From assembly GCA_032164245.1 (NCBI GenBank), contig JAVMKO010000020.1, forward strand, positions 6,909,206 to 6,973,205: a DNA stretch of 64,000 nt. Direction: 5' to 3'. This DNA is from Sternotherus odoratus. Taxonomy: Eukaryota > Chordata > Testudines > Kinosternidae. Position numbers and translations under genes: made by a program. Of this stretch, positions 10,835 to 22,800 are shown piece by piece (positions within the stretch are counted from its first letter, which is position 1; every line of letters begins with the position of its first letter). The notes under the pieces are model-generated. The model was not told the DNA's origin and did no database searches. It saw only the letters and a list, made by a program, of their open reading frames with translations.

Positions 10835-13800
10835 GTAAGTAAAATATTCAAGAATGTTCTTTCTTAAATAATATATAATACATTTTTGTATTGTTAGTTA
10901 TCAGAGTTTATGTTGGCTTAAGCTTACTGTCTAGATACACAATTAAGCTTTTTAGATATAGAAATGTTGAGTGGTATTGCATTATGAAGAGACTTGTACT
11001 AGATCAGGGAGTCAAACTTGAATCATCGATGTCTAATGGTCTTAAGATGTGTCTATTGGTAAATATACACCTACTCATCCTTTTTGGGGTAAGAATCGTG
11101 TCTTAAAATTGTCTGGCTAAATTGTGTTTATTGAGAGGAAATTCAGGCTGTCATTTGTCTGGAAATACAATTTTATTAAAGTAGGGAAAGTAGTTCTATA
11201 TTTTGAGTAGTTGCAATGAATATTAGTATTTATTTTTCTGCACAAAACATAATGTATGTAGTGATGGTGTTGCTAAGCTGAAAAAACCTTTTATTTTAAC
11301 TGAGGTGAAAGTAAATGACACTAAATTATTCCACACAGTGCCATGGTTCATTGCATGCTGAAGGATTGTGCCATAGGTACAAAACCATTTTAAAGTAATT
11401 TATTTTAGCAGCTTTACCACTTGACTAATGCTGCTGCATTAACATTTGGTACTCTTGCCCCATCAAGAGAATTGGGATTTCCAGTAGATACATTAGCTAA
11501 TTTAAGGTGTCTTCACCAATCAGATTTAAAAACTTGCTCTTCTGCATTTCACATTATTAAATATTTCTGGTTGCGTTTCCATAGATTTGTTCCATTTCTG
11601 TCTTCTATTAAAATGTGACAGAAATGTGGTAAACTTTGAATTATTTAGCCAGTCTTCATACAGTTTGTCAGATTTTTTGTTTCAGGAGGAAGGGAGAGAT
11701 CTTATTGATCTTATCCTCCATGAGCTAATGTTTAGCCACTGTTTGCTCCTGATATAACTGCCCCCCCGGTCATCAGTCTCACATATCTCCAAAATTTCTG
11801 ATTAGATTAAATCTACCATGGCCTAGTATTTCTACACAGCCAACAAAATAGAGAACCAGTACGCTGAGGTTGGTGACATTAATAGTAGAAGGTTGAAGCT
11901 TTGATATGATGTTCCCTCTAATTAGCCTTCATTTTGAATCATGTGACATTGGCCTGCTTTTGCAAATGTTTGATCTCTGAAATATTAGTGCTTGGGGCTA
12001 TTTATTTATCAAGGCATCGATTCTTGGGAGCAGCATTAACAGAGCCCTGGAAAGAGTCAGCTATTTGATGGTCCTAGTGACCTATACAAAGATTGTGGTA
12101 CGAAAGGTGCAAATATTATTTTCATGAAGATGCAGGTTAGACATGAATCCCTGTTTGTGTGGACCAACTAAATATTTTTTTCCTCCTGACCATTCCCATA
12201 TTATGGGTGTGTATATTTTTGTGTGTGTGAGATATGTGTGTGTATATATGTGTGTGTGTGTGTGTGTGTATATGTATGTGTATGTATGTATGTATGTGGG
12301 GAGAGACAGCCCATGTGAGAATAGTGCTAAACAATCCCACTGTGTGTGGCTGAGGCAATCTATTAGTGATAACCTCAGAAAATAATTTTGGGGTGAATAG
12401 GAGTTGGATGTGGGGGTGGAGTGAAAGAATGTCCTTGAACTGCAAGAACTGGACACTATTCCAGTAGTCATCACACCAGTACCAAACAGTCGCAGAAAGA
12501 TTCAGTGCAAATAGGTTGATTGGTGTAGGCAGTATATGAATGAGCTAAGGCCGTAATGTTAAGAATGTTCTATCTTATCAAGGCTTGTCTGTCTACCTTT
12601 CTGCTTTGAGAATCCTTTAAAGTATCACTTAGATTTCTCATGGGGAAGGGATGAGCCTTGTCCAGAAACAGCTGTAGTTTGAATCTATGGAATTTTGAAA
12701 GGAGGATACTTGATTTTGTGGGCACAATTATTTTTCTCTTGGGTAAAAGATCACCATAGTACTAGGAAAAAAACCATTACTACATAGCTCTTTGTTTTCC
12801 TGTTCCTTATTCATATATACATCATTACTCAGTGATGATCACACACATGTCAATACACCCAGCATTGTGAAATTCATTTAAAATAGTCCAAAAGTAGAGG
12901 ATAAGTGATGAGAATAAGAGTCCTTTGAATATAAATGGATATACTCTAAGTTCTGTTGTAGATATCACCATGCAGAAAACAGAAGATGCCCTGTGTTGTG
13001 TGTTTCAAACAGAGAGAAAACTCCCGTCAATGGTCCTGAGTTTTTTCACTTGTTTTCTGCAGTTTTTGTGAAATTCTGTCACAAGACTTGGGCGAATAAT
13101 CATATTGCAACATACAGACAGACAACTATGCCAAGAAAAAGTATTTTATTTTTAGAACCATAAAAGCATCTCTGTTATGGGAGAATCACATGCTTTTGCT
13201 ATTGAAATACTTACTTGGATTTTTTTTCAGCTGCCATTCATGTTTGTAGTTGTGTGCTCTTGCTTATTCTTCCTCAGAGCTCTTGTGTGGCTTGAAAGCG
13301 TCTCTCCCCCAAAGAAACTGGTCCAGTAAACGATATCACCCACCTTGTCTCTCTAATATCCTGGGGCTGACACAGCTACACTGCATACAGCAATGATTTT
13401 GAGTGTCAGTTTGCTGGAGGAAGAGATTACCTAGGATCCTTCATTCTCAAAGTGCTAGTGTTTTAGCCAGATCAGTCTTAGATTGAGGGAGGGGGACTTG
13501 TACATCACATTGTAATAAAGGACTGCTTATAATTATTTGAGTTGTGTCCAGAGCCATATACATATCTAAGTTAGCACAATGATCCTGACTGGGGGCTAAG
13601 TCAAAGTACGGGGCAATTGCAAAGGAAGGCATGCTTCCTGCTCTTAACAGCTTAGTCTAACCCCCCCCCCCAAAAAAAAAACAACCCCAATCAAATATAT
13701 ATAAATAGACAATTGGTTTTTATTATTCTAAAATGCCATCTTCCTCCTGTGCCCGTCAACCCAGACTTCCCTAATTGGGTGATTTTCATATGGGTGTATT

Positions 13801-16800
13801 ACCCATAATCCTAAACCTACAGTCTTTACAAAGGCAAGACTCATTTTTATTTGCAATATACAATGTGTCTAAAATGTAGAAGGGCCTGAAGTATATCAGT
13901 CTGTTGAAGTACAGCTAGCAAGAAGGTAGACATGGCTAGCTTCATTGTTTACCATTTGACCTATCTCATAGAGCTGGAAAGACCTTGAATGGTCATCGAA
14001 TCCAGTCCCCTGCCATCACTAGCAGGACCAAGTACTGTCCCTTGACAGATTTTTTTGCTCCAGATCCCTAAATGGCCCCCTCAAGGATTGAACTCTCAAC
14101 CCTGGGTTTAGCAGGCTCAAGGCTCAAACCACTGAGCTATCCCTCCCCCCAAATGTATAGTACACCAGCTCTCATTGACTTCCATGGAGTCGTATGTCTG
14201 CCTCTGTTTTGAGGACAGACATGAGGGTTGTGTTCTTTGTATCTAAAAGAGTATTCACCAGAGCACAAATGTCTGTTGCTGCATTCTTTTAGGGGAAATG
14301 CTTTATTTTCAAGTGTGTAAGCTTTTCTAAAGTAAACTTCGTATCTTAAAAATTAGGTCATTTCCAGGCACGGGAAAGAATTGTTCTGTTTATTTATGCA
14401 AGTGTTCTATAAAAATAAAGGATTTTACCCCAGAATTGGTACAGAAATGAGCTTCCAAATCATTGTTGGTAATAGTGCAATTGTCTGCCAGATAGCCTCT
14501 TAACTCTGTGTGAGAGAGAGAGAGCTCCTTTTTTGTCATCCCTGATTGAATTATGCCTGCTATTTCTAGATCGAGGAAAGGTTAGTTTTTTTCAGTACCC
14601 GGTAATGTTTGCTCACCTGTGGAAAATGTTAACGTGAACGTTAAGATCTCTGACTTCTAACCTAGTTAATTTTCAACTAAAACATCAAGTTCTAATAGTT
14701 CAAAGTAGCTATAAAATTGTATTGGATCACTTTTGTTTTACCAGTGCACAAGCCAATATTAATATTGCTGATGCAGTTTTGAGGTGAACAAGCAAACTGG
14801 ATGCACTAGGTTAGGTTACTGATATCTTTGTTGCCTGTTCGTTTGTTTTGCCTTTGATCTGTCCCAAAAGGGTTACAACTAGTAGAAAATGGGGGTAAAA
14901 TTTATACCATGCGAAATAATGTCTTAGTTCTCAAAACTGACAGAGAAAAAGAGAATAATGTATTAAATCAGTGTCCAACTTTGACCTTGTGCTGTATTTT
15001 TAAGGATGGGTTTTTGCTTTCAGGATGAGTCTTATATCCAACTCATGATGGATAAGAATCCCCCCAAAATCTGTCTATACTAATTGACCTGAGAACTTTC
15101 TGTTACTCCATATTAAATGCAATCTAAAAGCATGGAGTAGCAGATAATTAGCTTTTACTCTCTGGAGGAAAGAACAAATGTAAAATGAATCAACTGATAA
15201 GTGAAGGTCTTTCAGAAATGAGCAATAAGTGGGGGAGAGGCATGATCAGTGAAAGGGAGCCCTTCTCAGCAAAATATGAGCATAGATAAGCAAATAAATC
15301 ATGTGGCTATAATTCCTGGATATGTTTTAGTGCTGACACAGATGTCAAGAGTGACGTGGACAGCAATTTATGCCTGTTCTAGTAGTATTGCTGTTACCTT
15401 TCTCCCACTTCCTTGTGTTCAGTTCCTTTCACTTCATCCTCCTTTAGTCGTCGTTCACTGCCTGAATGGCTTTACGTAGTGCTCTTGTGGCCTTAATAGG
15501 TTTATTTTTTAATTTGTGGATGTGACTTCATGCCCATGGACTGGGTCAATCTTTGGGAGGAAGGTATTTTTAGGGGGAGGGGGTTGGTTGTGGAACTGAA
15601 AACTGCTATTCATGTTGTGTATAGTGTCTTTCAGGATATAAAGGAAGGTGGTGGTAAGGATGAGTACCTCAATTGATTATAATACACAGTTAAGCATATT
15701 CTTATGTTAAATGCCTAGTAGACCAGTGATCCATATTATTTAGATAATTGGTATTTATCTCCTAGTCCAAAGTCAGAAATTATATAACAAACTGGAATAC
15801 TTTGCATCAGGCTTGTGATTTATTATAGGCACTTAGGAAGGGTGTACTGTGATAGAAAAGTCAAATTAAAAAATGCTTAGCATTTGCTTTTACACTGTTA
15901 AATATGCAATCTAAATGAGGTGTGGAGTTAAGAAAAGCTCATGACATTGATTTCATGGTGTTGTACTTCCATTCGTGAAGCATTTTAATACATCTAATTT
16001 CCAGAGAATTACTGTGCTCACGCTGAAAGAATTTGAGAGCTTGACAGAATTTTCCCCTTTCCCGTACTTAGGAATCAAGGTGAAGATTAAAGCCAGAAAT
16101 GCCCCATTTTCATCTAAGTGCCATTAAAAACACAAGCAAAAGACGCAGTTGTTGATTTGTTATCACAAACCATGCTCTTGTTTAGTAAACAAAAGACCTG
16201 AATACTGTATGTACCCATTTCAGGATTCAGAATCTCTGATTTGGTTTGCATACCCCCAAGTTCCACCTCACTTCAAAACTACTTGCTTACAAAATCAGAC
16301 ATTAAGAATACAAGTGTCACAGGACACTATTACTGAAAAATTGCGGACTTTCTCATTTTTACTATATAATTCTAAAATAAATCAATCCGTGCATAGTATA
16401 TAGAGCAATATAAACTAGTAAATTTATGACATTTTAGTTTGTACTGACTTTGCAAGTGCTTTTTTTATGTAGCCTGTTGTAAAACTAGGCAAATATCTAG
16501 ATGAGTTGATGTACTCTCTAGAAGACCTCTGTGTTCCTCAGGGGGTACACATACCCTTGGTTGAGAACCAAGGCCGCTAGAACAACTTGAATATATTCTT
16601 AAGGAGCTACAGTGAGAAATCTTGTTGCATACTTTTTATTCAGAATGTTTTTTAGTTATAGTTGACATCAAATAGGATCACACAAGCTATGCAGTTAAGT
16701 TGGTTACAATATTGTATGTGGATTTTTTTTGTAGGTTGTCATAAGTGGTGGAGCAACATCAAGTGGTGATCAGGACACAGAGGACACAGAGCTGATGGCA

Positions 16801-19800
16801 ATCTATACCACAGAAAATGGTATAGCAGAAAAGGTATAACTTTTTTGTTAAATATTTTGTAAAACTCATGTTAATAATATAAAATAACTTGCTCTTGCTT
16901 CATCCTAGGGCCTGGACATTCTAATTAATGTCAATTCGCTGCCTACCTTCTGTATTTCCACAAAATACTGACTTACAGCCCCAGTTCTTGGTTCACTGGG
17001 GTATTTGCCTTCCTTATGACTGCAAGGTCAGGTCTTTGGTTATAGGAGTGACACAGCAATTAGGTTAGGAGGTTAAAATGCACAAACAGTTTCTTTAATT
17101 CTTAATATGCTGGTTTTTTGCCTTTCTGAACTTCATCTGGCCTTTTGCACATCCTCATATGCTGCCATACTCCCTCGAATTTGCTTCTGTTCAAGACATC
17201 TTGAAGTATTAAAATGTACCAATTTAGGGCTAGCCTACACAGGCAATGCTAAAGCGCTGGCACAGCAGTGCTTTAACATGGCTTGTGTGGTCGCTCTAAA
17301 AAATTTACCTCCACACCTCTGAGCGAGAAAGTTACAGCCCTGTAAAGTGCCAGTGTAGACAAGCCCTTCTTAAAGGAAAGAACAAAGGACCACGTTCTCA
17401 AACCCTCTGTAAATCCCAATTCAATGAGTTCCTCCTGTGTGTCCTGAGATTGATGGTGGGAGGAGATCTTAGTCTTCACCAGGGGTCTGCAACCTTTCAG
17501 AAGTGGTGTGCATTCATTGATTCACTCTAATTTGGGGTTTCACGTGCCAGTAATACATTTTAACATTTTTAGAAGGTCTCTTTCTATAAATCTGCAATAT
17601 GTAACTAAACTGTTGTATGTAAAGTAAATCAGGCTTTTAAAATGTTTAAGAAGCTTCATTTATAATTAAATTCAAATGCAGAGCTCCCCGGACTGGTGGC
17701 CAGGACCCTGGGCAGTGTGAGTGCCACTAAAAATCAGCTCACACATGTGCCAGAGATTGCCTACCGCTGGTCTACACAGCAGCCTCATAACTATTCCGTG
17801 GTTGCTACTGTAGCCTTAGGACTGTTTCCATGGCCCATATGCTCTTCGCCGATGTGCATTTTGGCTAGTGAACTGCTACTGTTAGTCCCTTTCCAAAGAG
17901 ATTTCTGTGTTGCTGCAGAGAATCAATCTCATTTTATCTCTCTCTCTAAAGCCAACTTTCTGCAAATGAAACCCTGCCAATTTCAATGCATTTAGATCCT
18001 CCCTCCCCGTAGCACTCTAATTTTGATCAGATGGGTAGTTTTAATCTTAAAATGTCCATATTAACAAGATAAATGATGTTTCTAAATATTGATTCAATCA
18101 CTCGGACATGGAAATTTTCAAAAAGAACTTTCTCACTTCCCTTTTAGTAGGCAGAATTCATGAGAATTGTCAGAAAAAAGCATGCCAACAGGTGTTCTGG
18201 CATTAAGACTTTATAGTGATTTGTGACCTGTGTCTTGTTTCTCACATACTCAAGTTTCTAATCCTTCTGAATACGAGGGCATTTTTTTGTTCTTTACTGA
18301 GCACACTGTGAACAAAGTTCATGTCATTAAAGTACCCATAAATGTTATCCTTGGCTATTGCTAGTGGCATATTAACTATTCAGGGAGACTCTGTTAAGGC
18401 GACTAGGCCTAAAATTAAGCCAGTCAGCGTGGTTATGATTTTTTAGGTTTTATCATAGAACTGGAAGGGACCTCGAGAGGTCATCTAGTCTAGTCCCCTG
18501 CACTCAAGGCAGACTAAGTATTATCTAGACCCTCGCTGAGTGGTGTTTGTCCAACCTGCTCTTTAAAATGATGAAGATTCCACAACCTCCATAGGCAATT
18601 TATTCCAGTGCGTCTCAACTGTTAAGAGTTGTGAAGTTTTTCCTAATGTGCAGCCTAAATTACCTTTGCTGCAGTTTAAGCCCATTGCTTCGTGTCCTAT
18701 CCTCAGAGGTTAAGAACAACATTTTTTTCCCCTCCTCCTAGTAACAACCTTCTATGTACTTGAGTACTTGTTGTGTTCGCTCTCAGTCTCCTCCTCTTCA
18801 GACTAAGCAAACCCAATTTTTTCAATATTCCCTCAAAGGTCATGTTTTCTAGACCCTTAATCATTTTTGTTGCTGTTCTCTGGACTTTCTCCAATTTGTC
18901 CACATCTTTCCTGAAATATGGCTCCCAGAACTGGACATAATATTCAAGTTGAGACCTAATTAGCATGGAGTAGAGTGGAAGAATTACTTCTCGTGTCTTG
19001 CTTAAACAACACTCCTGCTAATACATTCCAGAATAATGTTTGCATTTTTTGCAACAGAGTTACACTGTTGACTGGTATTTAGTTTGTGATCCACTATGAC
19101 CCCCAGATCCCTTTCCGCACCACTCCTTCCTAGGCACACATTTTGTATGTGTGCAACTGATTGTTCCTTCCTAAGTGGAGTACTTTATATTTGTCCTTAT
19201 TGAATTTCATCCTATTTACTTCAGACCATTTCTACAGTTTGTCCAGATAATTTTAATCCTATCCTCCAAACCACTTGCAACCCCTCCCCTTGGTATTTTC
19301 CACAAACTTTATAAGTGTACTCTCTAAACCATTATCTAAATCATCAATGAAGATATTGAACAGAACTGGACCCAGAACTGATCCCTGCGGGACCCCACTT
19401 GTGCCTTCCAGCATGATTCTGAACCATGATAACTACTCTGGGAATGATTTTCCAACCAGTTATATGCCCAGCTTAAAGTAGGTCCATCTAGGTTGTATTA
19501 ACATTGCAAGATAACAGAGATAGAAAAAGAGTGAATAATATAGGGCAATGATGCAAACAGGCTGAATATACAAGAATGTAAAAGAATCTTAGCTCTTCTG
19601 GTGCGTAGTCAGTAAGATTCTTGTATATCAATCTGCATGGGCAAAAACAAGTGTTTCAGCTGTGTTAGCTCTGTTGAGTTAGGCCTTGTCTAAACAAGAA
19701 AGTTGCCCTGGTTTAACTTAAATGTTAAACCTATTCAAGTTAAAACAATGGAAACCCATGTGGACACACTTCTGATTAAAAATTTATTTTGGCTCGCTTC

Positions 19801-22800
19801 AGCGCCTTTCTAATCAACTTCAATTAAATTGAAATCAACTTGGTTTATCCAAATCACAGTGGCCACACAGCCTTTCGTTCCACTTTAATTGCATAGCTGC
19901 ATCTCTCAAGGGTGTGAAAAATCCCCCCACCCCCGAGAGATGTAGTTATAAGGACCGTATCCCTGCTTTAGATAGTGCTGAGTTGATGGAGGAATTCTTC
20001 TGTCAACCTAGGAACTGTCTCCCATGGAAGGGGATTACCTATGCCACAGTGGTGCAGCTGGGTTGCTCTGGTAGACATGCCCCAAAACTGTGTAGACATA
20101 CCCCAAAGCTGCCTAATATCCCACCTTTAATTTAAATGGGTAAACTTCCTCATGGTGAGGAAGCCATGGGTTAACTCAACTGAAAACCCCTCAGCACCCA
20201 CATCAGCATAGTTTAATACCTTTAAGATTAACACAAGCACAACACAGCCGACTCAAACAATCTTAAAGGTGATAAACTATACTGTGAGCATTGAGGGGGG
20301 ATTTAAGTCAAATTAAGCTGATTAGCTTGAAAGGCACATCTCTTTTTTGCCCGTATAGACTGATCCTCTGAAATACCTGCTGACTCTCAAGAATGGACCA
20401 GAAGAAGAGGTGATACCATTGGAGTAGTCTAGTGTCACTTATGCATCCATTCTGGATTGTCAGTGTGTGTTGAGAGCGGGGGTTTCATCTGTTGTCTTTG
20501 GCTGCTTTTAGATTTTTTTTTTTTTTTTTGAATGGTGAGGACAGATATTTTCTATGTTTTTTTAAATGTAATGTGCTCTCATGCTATGTCAAATACATGG
20601 CATATGCCTGTCTACATCATGCCTGAAACCTTTCAAAAACGGGCAGGCATGAAATGATAAAGGTTCATCATTTTTGTCTTCCAAGTGTCTGTTTTTTCCT
20701 CTGTCCAAATTATCTCTTTACCTTTTAAACAATGCAGTTTTTTTTTATTGCTGATGGTTACATTGAACTCAAGAGGCTGGGTAAGCTCTGCTAATTGCTC
20801 TAACAGCCCGCCACTCTTGTATTACTAAAATCGTATAAAATTTGGGGCCTGGTTCAAATTGGGGCTCTTTTTAATCAACTTTAAAAAAAATCTGACAAAA
20901 TAGCCCCTACTAGACACCGCACCTTCTTGGTGGAAGATGTAAGTTGAGTTTTGTTGTTGTTTTTTCCTCACACTTGACCTTTATAAGAGTTTCTCTGCTG
21001 TTCTGACTCCTCCTCCTCATTTCAGCACCCCATTAATTTTGAAGTTAGCTTTGAAGAGAGTTCTGTGGCACTCCATGCACTGCTTTTGTCTCTGTGCACA
21101 TTTTATTTATTCGCAGTCTTGACAGATTTTTCTAATCAGGTATCTTTATTGTCCAATTTTCCTTTGAGAAATATGTATTGCTAATAGGGATGAAATAGAT
21201 CTTTCCTTTCTTGACTGATGGAAAATATCTCCTAAAAAGTCTTGACTCGGAGTGTGCAGGAAGCTGCTTGCTCTATTACAGTGAAAACATAATAAATTCT
21301 ATTAAAGTGAAAACATAAATTCTATGCATCCGATGAAGTGAGCTATAGCCCACGAAAGCTTATGTTGAAATAAACTAGTCTCTAAGGTGCTACAAGTATT
21401 CCTCACTTTCTTTACGGATACAGAGTAACACGGCTGCTATTCTTGAACCTGTCATAATAAATTAGGTGGGTGCAAACATGAGTTATGCCCTTTTTCCTTT
21501 AACAAAAACGACTACACAAAATTCTCTGTAAATTGTCATGTCTCATCCCTTGAAACTGATTCACTGTTTACGGGGAAGATTTTCAGGGGAGTTAGGAAAC
21601 CAGGTCCCTGTGACTTTCAATGAGAGTTGGGTGTGTAACTGCCTTTTGTGCCTTTGAAAATCTCTCCTTAAACATGCCCGCAGGGCTACTTGAAAAAATA
21701 AGGATTTCGTAATCCTAGAGGGTGGAGTAGGGGAGGGCTTTGATCTCTTCCATCTGCTTTATTCATGCTGATAGACTGAACTATAACTCATTATGGGACT
21801 ACTCTTCTGTCATGTTGTATTCCTGTTAAACAAGTGGGCTTTCAATATTGAAACAAACAAACGTTGACTTTCACAGATTTTGCGAGACCAAAAAAATCTT
21901 GATTAATGTATTTCCCCTCGTACTGTTGGTGTTACGCCGTATAAGTGACATCTTTGTGCCGAGTGTTAATACGCCAAGCACTGGAGAACTTCTTTAAGGA
22001 AAAACTTGTTTGGGGCTTGAACCCCAAATGCCATTAGACCTTTGACTGTCAAGCTAGGACTGGATGATGGGGGATAGATCACTCGATAATTGCCATGTTC
22101 TGATCATTCTTTCTGAAGCATCTGGCACTGGCCGCTGTCAAAAGCTAAGATATTGGCCTCATTGGACTGTTGGCCTTTCTTAAATTCTTATTTTGTAATG
22201 TAGATTCTGTAACCTGAAATGTTTCAAGTGAAACTATATGGAATAGTTATTGATCTGGTGACCAAATTACCAGAACTTTTAAAAATGACTGTTAAAAATA
22301 TCAGATTTGAAGGTAGCTTTTGTTATAATCATATTTATATTAGGTTTATATAGAGATCTTTAGAATCTCTATATAAACAGAACAGTTCTGCTATTCATCT
22401 TTGCCTATTTTTAGTCTAAATTTTAATGTTAAAACAAGCATTGTAGTCTTAATTCATTGTTAGTGTTTTGCTGTGAAATGATCTATCTAATTCTAAAATC
22501 ACATACTTTATGGAAAGGTGTACGTTAAACCATAGGACAAAATTGAGATTTTGGGAAGTGCTGCCTAGATGTTTTTCTTTATTAATATTTAGTTAGTTCC
22601 TTGATTATCTCAAAATCTTTACAGCTAAAAACTTTTTAGGTTTTCTAATTTTGGAAGGCTGCTAATATACCAGCATCATTTTGGGATATATTGTGTTTAA
22701 CAAGAACATTTAGATAAATATCTGAAACAGTCATCTAGATGCAGAAAACCTTTTATTCCAGAGTCCAACTGCGAACACTAAGCTTGCTTAGAGAGGCATA

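Larger units (their letters stand above)
10835..16734 (+). other. SLC23A2: intron 1 of the coding region
   Basis: A 5.9 kb intron. It holds a TG/TATG microsatellite at about 12206-12300, a C-run next to an A-run at about 13661-13681, a tRNA-derived SINE at 13961-14150 and a hAT tail remnant at about 16535-16585. The remainder shows nothing recognisable. Confidence 0.85.

Noticed and set aside
12082..12474. 130-codon ORF rich in His, Thr and Tyr
   Set aside because: Translation of the TG/TATG microsatellite.
18703..18966. Minus-strand ORF with a reverse-transcriptase-like C-terminus as a possible gene
   Set aside because: It is the broken end of CR1 ORF2 inside a 5'-truncated LINE.
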